From: Phytopseudomonas dryadis
GTDB taxonomy: Bacteria > Pseudomonadota > Gammaproteobacteria > Pseudomonadales > Pseudomonadaceae
Assembly: GCF_004327355.1 (NCBI RefSeq)
Contig: NZ_QJUM01000016.1
Location: forward strand, 1-64,000
DNA length: 64,000 nucleotides
Reading direction: 5' to 3'
Part shown: positions 25,169 to 33,058 of the stretch, one piece after another
Layout: the number at the start of each line of letters is the position of its first letter
Position numbering within the stretch: the first letter of the stretch is position 1
Notes under the pieces: generated by a model
The model's database searches: none
Told to the model about the DNA's origin: nothing
The model's input: the letters and a program-made list of their open reading frames with translations, nothing else
Made by a program: the position numbers and the translations under genes

Positions 25169-26317
25169 TCAATGGGCGCCAGCGGCCTTGGTCAGGTCGC
25201 TTTCGTTCCAGCTGTCGTACAGGCAGGCATCGCTGGCCGCCCAGCGGACTCGTGCCTGCGCCCCCGGCTGCAGCGGTTGCACGGCGTTGCCCAGGGTCTT
25301 GAGGGTCAGCCGGCAGCCGCCGGGGGTGACCACGTGACAGGTCAGGCTCTCGCCGAGGAACACCACTTCGCCGACCTGCACGCCGATCTCGTTCCAGCCG
25401 GCCGGCAGCGGCGTTTGCCTGGCGACGTCCAGCGGCAGCACCTGGGCTTTCTCCGGGCGCAGCATCAGCAGCACGTCCTGGTCGTTGCGCAGCTGGGCGG
25501 TCGGGGTGATAGCCAGGCTCTGCTGTTCGAACGCCACCGATGCCTGGCCACTGACCCTGGCGCGCAGGAAGTTGGAATTACCGAGGAACGAGGCGACGAA
25601 GGCGTTCGGCGGGTTCTGGTACAGGTCATAGCCGCTGCCCAGGCCGACGATCCTGCCGTGGCTGAAGATGGCGATGCGCTGCGACAGGCGCATGGCTTCT
25701 TCCTGGTCATGGGTGACGTAGACGATGGTGATGCCCAGGCGCCGGTGCAGGTGGCGCAACTCGTCCTGCAGGTCCTCGCGCAGCTTCTTGTCCAGCGCCC
25801 CGAGCGGCTCGTCCATCAGCAGGATGCGCGGTTCGTAGACCAGCGCCCGGGCGATCGCCACGCGCTGCTGCTGGCCGCCGGACAGTTGCGCCGGGCGGCG
25901 GTGGGCGAAGGCCTCCAGCTGCACCAGCTTGAGCATGGCCTCGACCCGGCGCTGCTGCTCGGCGGCGCTCAGCTTGCGGATGGCCAGGGGAAAGGCGATG
26001 TTCTGGCGTACGTCGAGGTGCGGGAACAGCGAGTAGCGCTGGAACACCATGCCGATATCGCGCTTGTGCGGCGGCACCTTGACCAGAGATTTGCCCCCGA
26101 CGAGGATTTCCCCGGAGCTGGGCGTCTCGAAGCCGGCGAGCATCGACAGCGTGGTGCTCTTGCCGGAGCCGCTGGAGCCGAGGAAGGTGAGGAACTCGCC
26201 GTCCTGGATGTCCAGGGAGATGTTGTCCACGGCGCTGAAGTCGCCGTAGTGCTTGTTCAGGTTGCGCAGGCTGACCAGCGTCTGCGGCGTCCGGTGTTCT
26301 TGGATGACAGCACTCAT
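25169..26317 (-). CDS. PotA-type ABC transporter ATPase
   Basis: Cytoplasmic ATPase of 382 residues that powers the PotBC-like importer. Walker A is GSSGSGKST, the signature is LSGGQQQR, Walker B is ILLMDEP with the following GALD D-loop, and the H-loop is THDQEEA. The C-terminal 130 residues form a TOBE-type regulatory domain, as in PotA and FbpC. A GAGGAG ribosome site precedes the ATG. It is the last gene of the group binding protein 2, permease, permease, ATPase, sixteen bases after the second permease. Confidence 0.9.
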   Translation of the reverse strand: MSAVIQEHRTPQTLVSLRNLNKHYGDFSAVDNISLDIQDGEFLTFLGSSGSGKSTTLSMLAGFETPSSGEILVGGKSLVKVPPHKRDIGMVFQRYSLFPHLDVRQNIAFPLAIRKLSAAEQQRRVEAMLKLVQLEAFAHRRPAQLSGGQQQRVAIARALVYEPRILLMDEPLGALDKKLREDLQDELRHLHRRLGITIVYVTHDQEEAMRLSQRIAIFSHGRIVGLGSGYDLYQNPPNAFVASFLGNSNFLRARVSGQASVAFEQQSLAITPTAQLRNDQDVLLMLRPEKAQVLPLDVARQTPLPAGWNEIGVQVGEVVFLGESLTCHVVTPGGCRLTLKTLGNAVQPLQPGAQARVRWAASDACLYDSWNESDLTKAAGAH

Positions 26318-26333
26318 GAAGGCTCCTCGGCGT

Positions 26334-27143
26334 TCAGGCGTTGACGTCGTTGCGCCGGCGCAGAATGGCGGCGGCGACCATGACCAGCAGGGAAAGACCG
26401 ATCAGCAGCGTCGAAGCGACGGCGATCACCGGGGTGAGATCCTGGCGCAGGGTCGTCCACATCTTCACCGGCAGCGTCTGCAGGCCGGGGCTGGCCATCA
26501 TCACGCTGAGCACCACCTCGTCCCAGGACACCAGGAAGGCGAACAGGCCGCCGGCCACCAGCCCCGGGCGAATCGCCGGGAAGGTCACCTTGACGATGGC
26601 CTGCAGGCGCGTGGCGCCGCAGATCACCGCGGCATCCTCGATGGCCTGATCGAACAGCTTCAGCGAGTTGATGATCGAGATGATGGTGAACGGCAGCGCG
26701 ACGATCACGTGGCTGACCACGAAGGCGAACAGGGTGCCGGTGTAGCCGAGCCTGAGAAACAGTGCGTAGACCGCCACGGCGATGATCACCAGCGGCACGA
26801 TCATCGGCAGGGTGAACAGCGCGTAGAGCAGCTCGCGTCCGGGGAAGCGGCCGCGCACCAGGGCGAAGGCGCTGGGCAGGCCGATGGCCACGGCGCAGAC
26901 GGTGGTCAGCACGGCCACCTTGAGGCTGACCAGGGCCGCGTCCATCCACTGCGGGTTGGCGAAGAACTGCTCGTACCACTTCAGTGTCCAGCCCGGCGGC
27001 GGGAATACCAGCCATTGCGAGGAGCCGAAGGACAGCAACACGATGAACAGGATCGGCAACAGCAGGAACACGGCGATCAGCGCCGTGGTCAGGGCCAGGC
27101 CGTAGCGCAGGCCGCGGCCCATGGCATTGGGTGACAGCAGCAT
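26334..27143 (-). CDS. PotC-type ABC transporter permease
   Basis: Inner-membrane permease of 269 residues with about six membrane segments and the EAA-like cytoplasmic loop (EDAAVICGATRLQAIVKVTFPAIRP) that contacts the ATPase. I chose the ATG at 27143 (MLLSPNAMGRGL), which has GAGG upstream and lies five bases after the stop of the first permease gene. Open frames extending to 27683 overlap that gene and are not real. Together with its partner it would carry an amine- or amino-acid-like substrate. Confidence 0.88.
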   Translation of the reverse strand: MLLSPNAMGRGLRYGLALTTALIAVFLLLPILFIVLLSFGSSQWLVFPPPGWTLKWYEQFFANPQWMDAALVSLKVAVLTTVCAVAIGLPSAFALVRGRFPGRELLYALFTLPMIVPLVIIAVAVYALFLRLGYTGTLFAFVVSHVIVALPFTIISIINSLKLFDQAIEDAAVICGATRLQAIVKVTFPAIRPGLVAGGLFAFLVSWDEVVLSVMMASPGLQTLPVKMWTTLRQDLTPVIAVASTLLIGLSLLVMVAAAILRRRNDVNA

Positions 27144-27148
27144 GGCGC

Positions 27149-28057
27149 TTACCTCGCGGTACTGGAAGCCACCGGCGATTCCGGTTGCAGCTTCAGGTAG
27201 ACGTAGAACAGCACCAGCGTGATCAGGATCAGCAAGGCTGCCGCCGCGCTGGCAATGCCCCAGTTGAGGAACGATTGCACCTGCTGGATGATGAACTCCG
27301 GCAGCATCATGTTCTGTGCGCCACCGAGCAGCGCCGGCGTCACGTAGTAGCCCAGGGACATGACGAACACCATCAGGCCGCCGGAGAAGATGCCCGGCCG
27401 GCACAGCGGCAGGAACACCTTGAAGAAGTTGCGCCACGGGCTGGCGCCGCAGATCGAGCCGGCCTGCAGCACCATCGGGTCGATGGCGCTCATGGTCGCC
27501 TGCAGCGGCAGCACGATGAACGGAATCATGATGTAGCTCATGCCGATCACCACGCCGGTCAGGTTGTGCACCATCTGCAGCGGCTGGTCGATGATGCCCA
27601 TGGCCATCAGCGCCTTGTTCACCACCCCGGAGGCCTGCAGCAGCACCAGCCAGGAGTAGGTGCGCGCCAGCAGGCTGGTCCACATCGACAACAGCACGAT
27701 GTTGAGCAGCCAGCGGCCCCAGCCACGCGGTGTCAGGGTGATCGCCCAGGCCAGGGGAAAGCCCAGCAGCAGGCTGATCAGGGTGACCAGCCCGGCCACG
27801 GCGAAGGTGTTGAACAGCACCTTCGAATAGGCCGCGTTGGCGAACAGCTGCTCGTAGTTGCCCAGCCCGGGCACCGGTTCCAGCACGCCGCGCAGCAGCA
27901 GGCCGATCAGCGGGGCGAGAAAGAACAGGCCGAGAAACAGCAGCGCCGGCAGCAGCCAGGGGGCGCCGCGCCAGCGCGCCGCCCGTTCGGCGCCGGTCGC
28001 CTCGCTGGCCCGTCGGCTGGCTGCCGCGGCGGTCATCGAGGTGCGCAGGGCCGTCAT
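27149..28057 (-). CDS. PotB-type ABC transporter permease
   Basis: Inner-membrane permease of 302 residues. A charged, alanine-rich N-terminal tail (1-30) precedes six membrane segments, and the EAA-like loop (AGSICGASPWRNFFKVFLPLCRPG) is clear. The start lies one base after the stop of binding protein 2, indicating coupled translation. It pairs with the PotC-like permease that follows. Confidence 0.88.
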   Translation of the reverse strand: MTALRTSMTAAAASRRASEATGAERAARWRGAPWLLPALLFLGLFFLAPLIGLLLRGVLEPVPGLGNYEQLFANAAYSKVLFNTFAVAGLVTLISLLLGFPLAWAITLTPRGWGRWLLNIVLLSMWTSLLARTYSWLVLLQASGVVNKALMAMGIIDQPLQMVHNLTGVVIGMSYIMIPFIVLPLQATMSAIDPMVLQAGSICGASPWRNFFKVFLPLCRPGIFSGGLMVFVMSLGYYVTPALLGGAQNMMLPEFIIQQVQSFLNWGIASAAAALLILITLVLFYVYLKLQPESPVASSTAR

Positions 28058-28058
28058 C

Positions 28059-29084
28059 TCACTTCACCAGCCATTCGTTCCAGCGGGTGGCGATCTGCGC
28101 CCCGTTCTCCGCCCAGTAGGCGTAGTCCAGGGTGACTTGATCGGCTTCGTGCGCGGTGGGCAGGTTGGGCGCCAGCACCGAGTCCAGGCGTTGCACGCTG
28201 TCGACGTTGACCGGGGCGTAGGCGGTGAGGTTGGCGAAATCGGCCTGGCCCTTGGCGGCACTGGCATTGGCCAGGAATTTCATGGCCGCGTCCTTGTTCT
28301 TGGCGCCCTTGGGGATGACCAGGAAATCGGCCATGACCAGGTTCTGCTTCCAGCTCAGGCCGACCGGCGCGCCTTCTTCCTGCAAGGCGTAGAGGCGACC
28401 GTTCCAGAACTGGCCGAGGCTGACTTCGCCGGAGGCCAGCAACTGCTGCGATTGCGCACCGCCGCCCCACCAGACGATGTCCTTCTTGATGGTGTCGAGT
28501 TTCTTGAAGGCGCGATCCAGGTCCAGCGGATAGAGCTTGTCGGCGGCGACGCCGTCGGCCAGCAAGGCCAGCTCGATCACCCCGGGGCTCGGCCATTTGT
28601 ACAGGGCACGCTTGCCGGGGTAGGTCGCCGTGTCGAACAGCGCGCTCCAGTCCTCCGGCTGCTGGTTGCCGAGGCGGCTCTCGTTGTAGCCGAGCACGAA
28701 GGAGAAGAAGAACGAGCCGACGCCGTGATCGGAGACGAAGCGCGGGTCGATCTTGTCGCGCTCGATGACGCCGAAGTCCAGCGGTTCGAGCAGGCCTTCG
28801 GCGGCGGCGCGCAGGGCGAAATCGGCCTCCACGTCGACCACGTCCCACTGTACGTTGCCGCTTTCGACCATGGCCTTGAGCTTGCCGTAGTCGGTGGGCC
28901 CGTCCTGCACCACGGTGATCCCGTTGGCCTTGCTGAACGGGTCGGCCCAGGCCGCCTTCTGCGCATCCTGGGTGGTGCCGCCCCAACTGACGAAGTTGAC
29001 GGTTTCGGCCGCCGCCGTGGTGACCACTGCCGCACTCAGGATGCTCGCGGCGAGCACCGAGCTCATACCTTTGATAAACACCAT
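28059..29084 (-). CDS. PotD-type ABC transporter substrate-binding protein 2
   Basis: Periplasmic binding protein of 341 residues with a signal peptide of about 26 residues (ending in TTAAA) and the mature start ETVNFVSWGGTTQDAQKAAW. It is closely similar end to end to the protein at 23751-24755 (shared WPSPGV, LLADGVAAD, LYPLDLDRAF, SQQLLASG and FWNGR). It heads the transport operon with the permeases and ATPase directly after it. The promoter region has an operator-like site at 29250-29261. Confidence 0.87.
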   Translation of the reverse strand: MVFIKGMSSVLAASILSAAVVTTAAAETVNFVSWGGTTQDAQKAAWADPFSKANGITVVQDGPTDYGKLKAMVESGNVQWDVVDVEADFALRAAAEGLLEPLDFGVIERDKIDPRFVSDHGVGSFFFSFVLGYNESRLGNQQPEDWSALFDTATYPGKRALYKWPSPGVIELALLADGVAADKLYPLDLDRAFKKLDTIKKDIVWWGGGAQSQQLLASGEVSLGQFWNGRLYALQEEGAPVGLSWKQNLVMADFLVIPKGAKNKDAAMKFLANASAAKGQADFANLTAYAPVNVDSVQRLDSVLAPNLPTAHEADQVTLDYAYWAENGAQIATRWNEWLVK

Positions 29085-29249
29085 CTTGCTTGCCCTCTTT
29101 GTTGTGTTTTTCGCAAGCGGACGTTGTGCCCGCTTAACCGGAGCAGTGGATCAAATGGATCGTCAATGGCGGCCGATATCGGGTGCTGTTGTTTGTGCTC
29201 TGTCTTGCGTGGCACTCGATAAACAGGTTGGCCTTAGGAATGTCATATT

Positions 29250-29261
29250 ATGGTATTCCAA
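29250..29261. promoter_or_regulatory. Operator palindrome 3 (ATGGTATTCCAA)
   Basis: This copy is one base off the symmetric core (GGTATTCC rather than GGTATACC) but has the same left flank, TATT, as the site at 36007. It lies about 166 bases upstream of the transport operon start. Confidence 0.5.
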
Positions 29262-29315
29262 ACTTTCTGCAAGCGCTTTGGGTCTCATCGCCGCTCGGGC
29301 GCAGGTCTTCCGGCG

Positions 29316-30422
29316 TCAGGCGAACGGCACGCTTTCCACCACCTCCAGCTCGTAGCCGGCAAGGCCGGCGTACTTGAGCGGCGGGCCGAGGTGGCGCAGC
29401 TTGCCGATGCCGAGGTCCTGCAGGATCTGTGCCCCGGTGCCGACTTCCGAGTAGACCCGCGACCGACCGCGGTCGAAGGGGCGCTGCGGCTGGGTCAGTT
29501 GCGGCACCCGTTCCAGCAGCGCCTGGGACGATTCGTGGTTGGCCAGCACCACCACCACGCCCTGGCCCTCGGCGGCGATGCGTTCCAGGGCGGCCCACAG
29601 CGTCCAACTGCGCGGGCCGCTGTATTCGGCGCCGACCAGGTCGCGCAAGGGGTCGATGGCATGCACCCGCACCAGGGTGGGCTGGTCATGCCGGATCTCG
29701 CCCATCACCATGGCCATGTGCACGCCACCGGCGAGGCGATCCTCGTAGGTGATCAGGCGGAATTCCCCGTGCACGGTGGGCAACGCACGCTCGCCGATGC
29801 GGGTGACCGTGTGCTCGGTGCTCAGGCGGTGCTGGATGAGGTCGGCGATGCTGCCGATGCGGATGCCGTGCCGCTGGGCGAAGGTCTCCAACTGCGGGCG
29901 CCGGGCCATGCTGCCGTCCTCGTTCATCACCTCGACGATCACCGCCGCCGGCGTCAGCCCGGCCAGACGCGCCAGGTCGCAGCCGGCCTCGGTATGCCCG
30001 GCCCGGGTCAGCACGCCGCCTTCCTTGGCGCGCAGCGGGAAGATATGCCCCGGCTGCACCAGGTCGGCCGGCGTAGCGCCCGGCGCCACGGCGGTGAGCA
30101 CGGTATGCGCGCGGTCGGCCGCGGAAATGCCGGTGGTGATACCGCTGGCGGCTTCGATGGACACGGTGAAAGCGGTGGAAAACACGCTACCGTTGCTGGG
30201 CACCATCTGCTCCAGGCCGAGCCGCTGGCAGTGTTCCTCGGTGAGGGTCAGGCAGATCAGGCCGCGCGCCTCGCGGGCCATGAAATTGATCGCCTGGGGC
30301 GTGCAGAACTCGGCGGCGAGCAGCAGGTCGCCTTCGTTCTCGCGGTCCTCGTCATCGACCAGCAGCACCATCTTGCCCTGGCGCAGGTCATCGACGAGTT
30401 CGCTGATGGGATGAAAGGGCAT
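29316..30422 (-). CDS. ribBA: RibBA-like dihydroxybutanone phosphate synthase with degenerate GTP cyclohydrolase II domain
   Basis: Protein of 368 residues. The N-terminal half is RibB (3,4-dihydroxy-2-butanone 4-phosphate synthase, riboflavin pathway), with [10 protein letters not shown] at 23-32, [10 protein letters not shown] and [16 protein letters not shown]. The C-terminal half is like RibA, but the zinc-binding cysteine motif expected after RVH is missing ([18 protein letters not shown]), so it probably does not have cyclohydrolase II activity; this is common in Pseudomonas RibBA proteins. I chose the ATG at 30422; frames reaching 30821 run over the divergent gene. Its place beside flavin-dependent enzymes suggests it increases flavin supply during induction. 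Confidence 0.85.
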   Translation of the reverse strand: MPFHPISELVDDLRQGKMVLLVDDEDRENEGDLLLAAEFCTPQAINFMAREARGLICLTLTEEHCQRLGLEQMVPSNGSVFSTAFTVSIEAASGITTGISAADRAHTVLTAVAPGATPADLVQPGHIFPLRAKEGGVLTRAGHTEAGCDLARLAGLTPAAVIVEVMNEDGSMARRPQLETFAQRHGIRIGSIADLIQHRLSTEHTVTRIGERALPTVHGEFRLITYEDRLAGGVHMAMVMGEIRHDQPTLVRVHAIDPLRDLVGAEYSGPRSWTLWAALERIAAEGQGVVVVLANHESSQALLERVPQLTQPQRPFDRGRSRVYSEVGTGAQILQDLGIGKLRHLGPPLKYAGLAGYELEVVESVPFA

Positions 30423-30454
30423 GGCGGTTCTCGTCGGCTGAGTTAATGTGAATA

Positions 30455-30466
30455 ATGGTATACCGT
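30455..30466. promoter_or_regulatory. Operator palindrome 4 (ATGGTATACCGT) in divergent promoter
   Basis: A near-perfect palindrome lies between the divergent ribBA and DUF1330 genes, 33 bases from each start codon. It is followed by AATACG, as at 36007. One bound regulator could control both directions. Confidence 0.65.
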
Positions 30467-30497
30467 AATACGAAAGCAAATTAAAGGAGGTCAACCG

Positions 30498-30791
30498 ATG
30501 AAGGGTTACTGGATCGCGCACGTGGACGTCACCGACCCCGAGCGCTACGTGGAATACACCCGGCGCGCCCCGGCGGCCTTCGCCGCCTTTGGTGGCAGGT
30601 TTCTCGCCCGCGGCGGCCGTTCCGAGGCGCAGGAAGGCCGCGCCACGCCGCAGCGCAGCGTGGTGATCGAATTCCCTTCCTACGACCAGGCCGTGGCCTG
30701 CTACCGCTCCGAGGCCTACCAGCAAGCCAGCAGTTACCGGACTGGCGCGGCGCGTTCGGAAGTGATCATCGTCGAGGGTATGGGGGGCTAG
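30498..30791 (+). CDS. DUF1330 family protein
   Basis: Small cytoplasmic protein of 97 residues with the DUF1330 pattern: YWIAHVDVTDPERYVEYTRRAP at the start and VVIEFPSYDQAVACYRSEAYQQA in the middle. The fold is a dimeric ferredoxin-like alpha/beta barrel, as in monooxygenase-accessory and isomerase-like proteins; no activity is established. It has a near-perfect ribosome site (AAAGGAGG). It is the only plus-strand gene of the catabolic island and shares the operator at 30455 with ribBA. Confidence 0.82.
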   Translation: MKGYWIAHVDVTDPERYVEYTRRAPAAFAAFGGRFLARGGRSEAQEGRATPQRSVVIEFPSYDQAVACYRSEAYQQASSYRTGAARSEVIIVEGMGG

Positions 30792-30838
30792 GCGTTTTTG
30801 ACGATGGAGGGGCGGCTGCAAAGCGGAAGCGGACGTTC

Positions 30839-30887
30839 GTAGGATGGGTGAAACCCATCAATTGCCGACGGGTTGCACCCATCCTAC
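30839..30887. terminator. Hairpin between convergent genes, family D repeat
   Basis: GTAGGATGGGTG at 30839-30850 and CACCCATCCTAC at 30876-30887 are perfect 12-base arms. This sequence type is widespread in Pseudomonas. It lies between the convergent DUF1330 and Nudix genes, where a bidirectional terminator would be expected, but there is no T-run, so intrinsic termination is uncertain. Confidence 0.5.
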
Positions 30888-30935
30888 AACCGTTCGCTCC
30901 CGCCTTTAATCGGCCCATGCCTGGCTGTTGACCAT

Positions 30936-31499
30936 TTAGCGAATGAAATGAATCTTGCCGTTGTCGTCGCTGCCCATGTAGATCCCGTAGATGCCCGCTT
31001 CGCGCTCGGCGATGTAGCGCTCGAGGATCTGGCGGATGGCCGGGTAGTAGATCTGCTCCCAGGGGATGTCTTCGGGGGCGAAGAAGCGCCGGGCCAGGGT
31101 TTCGCTGCCGAAATGCCCGGTGTCGCGCAGCAGGCGGGCGCGGAAGATCAGGTACACCTCGCTGATCGCCGGCACGCTGAAGATCGAGTAGGGGCAGAGA
31201 ATCTCGGCGATCACCCCGGCTTCCTCGCGCACTTCGCGCAGGGCCGCCTGCTCGGTGGTTTCGCCGTTCTCCATGAACCCCGCCGGTAGCGTCCAGGTGC
31301 CGATGCGCGGGGCGATGGCGCGCTGGCACAGCAGGTAGCGCCCGTCCTGCTCGATGATGCAGCCGGTGATGAGCTTGGGATTCTCGTAGTGAACGTGCCC
31401 GCAACCGGCGCAGACCAGGCGCGGGTGGTCGTCACCCGCCGGCTGGCGCCGCTCCAGCGAGGCGCTGGCGCACTGGCTACAGAAGCGCGGGCCGGGCAT
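30936..31499 (-). CDS. Nudix hydrolase with N-terminal zinc ribbon
   Basis: Protein of 187 residues. A zinc ribbon is formed by C7-x2-C10 and C30-x2-C33. The Nudix box starts at G74 and fits GX5EX7REUXEEXGU (GFMENGETTEQAALREVREE to 94). Nudix enzymes with this ribbon include NADH pyrophosphatases and relatives that cut ADP-linked cofactors. It begins five bases after the GntR-type regulator gene on the same strand. In a cluster full of flavin enzymes, cutting FAD to FMN would be useful, but this is only a guess. Confidence 0.85.
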   Translation of the reverse strand: MPGPRFCSQCASASLERRQPAGDDHPRLVCAGCGHVHYENPKLITGCIIEQDGRYLLCQRAIAPRIGTWTLPAGFMENGETTEQAALREVREEAGVIAEILCPYSIFSVPAISEVYLIFRARLLRDTGHFGSETLARRFFAPEDIPWEQIYYPAIRQILERYIAEREAGIYGIYMGSDDNGKIHFIR

Positions 31500-31504
31500 G
31501 GGCG

Positions 31505-32254
31505 TCAGCGACCGATACGCGGCTCTTGCAGGGCGATGGGGGCGACGATGTCACGGGCCTTGGCGCCTTCCTGCTTGGCTTCCAGGTACTCCAGGGCGAC
31601 CCTGGCGGCGGAACGCACATGATCCACCGAGGCCTGGTGCGCGGCCAGCGGATCGCCGCTCTTGATCGCCTCGACGATGCGCTCCATTTCCTCGTTGCTG
31701 GTGCTGCGGCGGTTGGTCTGCGAGACCGAGGTGGCGCGCAGGTAGCTGATGCGCGCCTGCAGCTGGCGCAACTGGGTGGCGGCGATATCGTTGCCCGAGC
31801 CCTCCATCAGCACGTTGTAGAAGTTCTGCACCGACTCCAGCACCTGCTGCAGCTCGCCTTCCTCGAGGGTCTTGCGGTTGTTCTCCAGGGCGCGTTCCAG
31901 GGCGCGGATGTCCTTGGCCCGGGCGCGCAGGGTGAACAGCTGGACGATCATGCCTTCCAGCACGCAGCGCAGCTCGTAGAGATCGCAGGCGTCTTCCAGG
32001 GTGATGATGGCCACTCGCGGGCCCTTGGCGTCGGCGAACTCCACCAGGCCTTCGGACTCCAGGTGGCGCAGCGCCTCGCGCACCGAGGTGCGGCTGACGC
32101 CGAGCCGGTCGCAGAGGTCGCGCTCGACCAGGCGGTCGCCGGGCAGCAGCTGGAAGTTCATGATGGCGTTGCGCAGCTTGTCCAGAACGATTTCCCGCAG
32201 CGTCACGGGGTTGCGGTTGACCTTGAAGCTGTCGTCGATCGGCTGGCGTTTCAT
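31505..32254 (-). CDS. FadR-subfamily GntR transcriptional regulator (FCD domain)
   Basis: Regulator of 249 residues. The N-terminal winged helix-turn-helix (LREIVLDKLRNAIMNFQLLPGDRLVERDLCDRLGVSRTSVREALRHLESEGLV) is the GntR hallmark. The C-terminal helical FCD domain (DACDLYELRCVLEGMIVQLF onward) would bind the effector. I prefer the ATG at 32254; a GTG at 32290 with GAGG upstream is an alternative that adds 12 residues. It is encoded inside the island and is the natural candidate to bind the five ATGGTATACC-type palindromes. Its own upstream region has no clean copy, so it may not be autoregulated through that site. Confidence 0.85.
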   Translation of the reverse strand: MKRQPIDDSFKVNRNPVTLREIVLDKLRNAIMNFQLLPGDRLVERDLCDRLGVSRTSVREALRHLESEGLVEFADAKGPRVAIITLEDACDLYELRCVLEGMIVQLFTLRARAKDIRALERALENNRKTLEEGELQQVLESVQNFYNVLMEGSGNDIAATQLRQLQARISYLRATSVSQTNRRSTSNEEMERIVEAIKSGDPLAAHQASVDHVRSAARVALEYLEAKQEGAKARDIVAPIALQEPRIGR

Positions 32255-32550
32255 GGTTAGGGCTCGAGTTATAGGTATGGGATCACTCACAACCAGGCCT
32301 CGGCATCCGCTTCGGCAAAGGCCTCGCGGCAGATCCCGAGCTGAAGCGGTATGCCGCGGATCTGCTCATGGCCGGGGCCGTTGCGCAGGGCGCGGCGAAT
32401 GCGCGGGGGCGGTTGAGCGCGGAAATCATGGCCAAGTTTATCATGCCGCGTTCCTGCATCGATAAGCCTTCCCGGCCCCGGACATGGCCCCCGGCCGGAC
32501 TCGCCGACCAGCCCCTTGGCAGTAGAAAACGCTCACGCGCGCCAAGGGCT

Positions 32551-33036
32551 TCAGGCGATGGCCGGCAGGGCGCCGAGCTTGCCGCGGTGGTAGATCATCG
32601 GCACCGGCTGCTCGTCGGGCAGGATCAGGTTGCGCACGGCGCCGACCATGATCGCGTGGTCGCCGCCGTCGTACTCGCGCCACAGTTCGCACTCGATGAT
32701 CGCCGAGGCCTTGCTCAGCAGCGGGTTGCCGCGCTCGCTCAGGTGCCACTCGATACCGGCGGCCTTGTCCTTGCCCTTGCCGGCGAAGGCATAGGCCTCG
32801 GCCTGCTGGTCGGCGGACAGCAGGTGGATGGCGAAGCGCTTGCTGTCGCGCAGCACCGGGTAGGAATCGGAGGCGTAGTTGGGGCAGAACAGCACCAGCG
32901 CCGGGTCGATCGACAGCGCGCTGAAGGCGCTGGCGGTGATGCCGACGATGCCGCCGTCGGGGCCCAGGGTGGTGACGATGGTGACGCCGGAAGGAAAGGC
33001 GGCCATCACGGCTTTGTACAGTCCGGGTTCGATCAT
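32551..33036 (-). CDS. Flavin reductase (FMN reductase family)
   Basis: Protein of 161 residues with the flavin reductase-like split-barrel pattern: FPSGVTIVTT, GITASAFSALSIDPALVLFCPN, then FAIHLLSADQQAEAYAFAGK, and a late GDHAIMVGAVRNL. These enzymes reduce FMN with NAD(P)H and hand it to a monooxygenase. It is the last gene of the operon AA_synth, hydrolase, aldehyde dehydrogenase, reductase, 22 bases after the dehydrogenase. The LLM monooxygenase at 22560-23603 is the obvious partner, making a two-component oxygenase comparable to RutA/RutF. Confidence 0.87.
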   Translation of the reverse strand: MIEPGLYKAVMAAFPSGVTIVTTLGPDGGIVGITASAFSALSIDPALVLFCPNYASDSYPVLRDSKRFAIHLLSADQQAEAYAFAGKGKDKAAGIEWHLSERGNPLLSKASAIIECELWREYDGGDHAIMVGAVRNLILPDEQPVPMIYHRGKLGALPAIA

Positions 33037-33058
33037 GGTGGTACTTACCTCGATGCGC

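Noticed and set aside
25160-25180. Hairpin across the stop codon of the PotA-like gene as a terminator
   Set aside because: Seven-base arms with no T-run, overlapping coding sequence; too weak to call.
30423-30497. FMN riboswitch upstream of ribBA
   Set aside because: The gap between ribBA and the divergent gene is only 75 bases and carries a protein-type palindrome. That is too short for an FMN riboswitch, and none of its conserved blocks is seen.
32255-32300. A sixth copy of the regulon palindrome at the GntR gene (around TATAGGTATGGG)
   Set aside because: Only one half resembles the site, so it does not support autoregulation.
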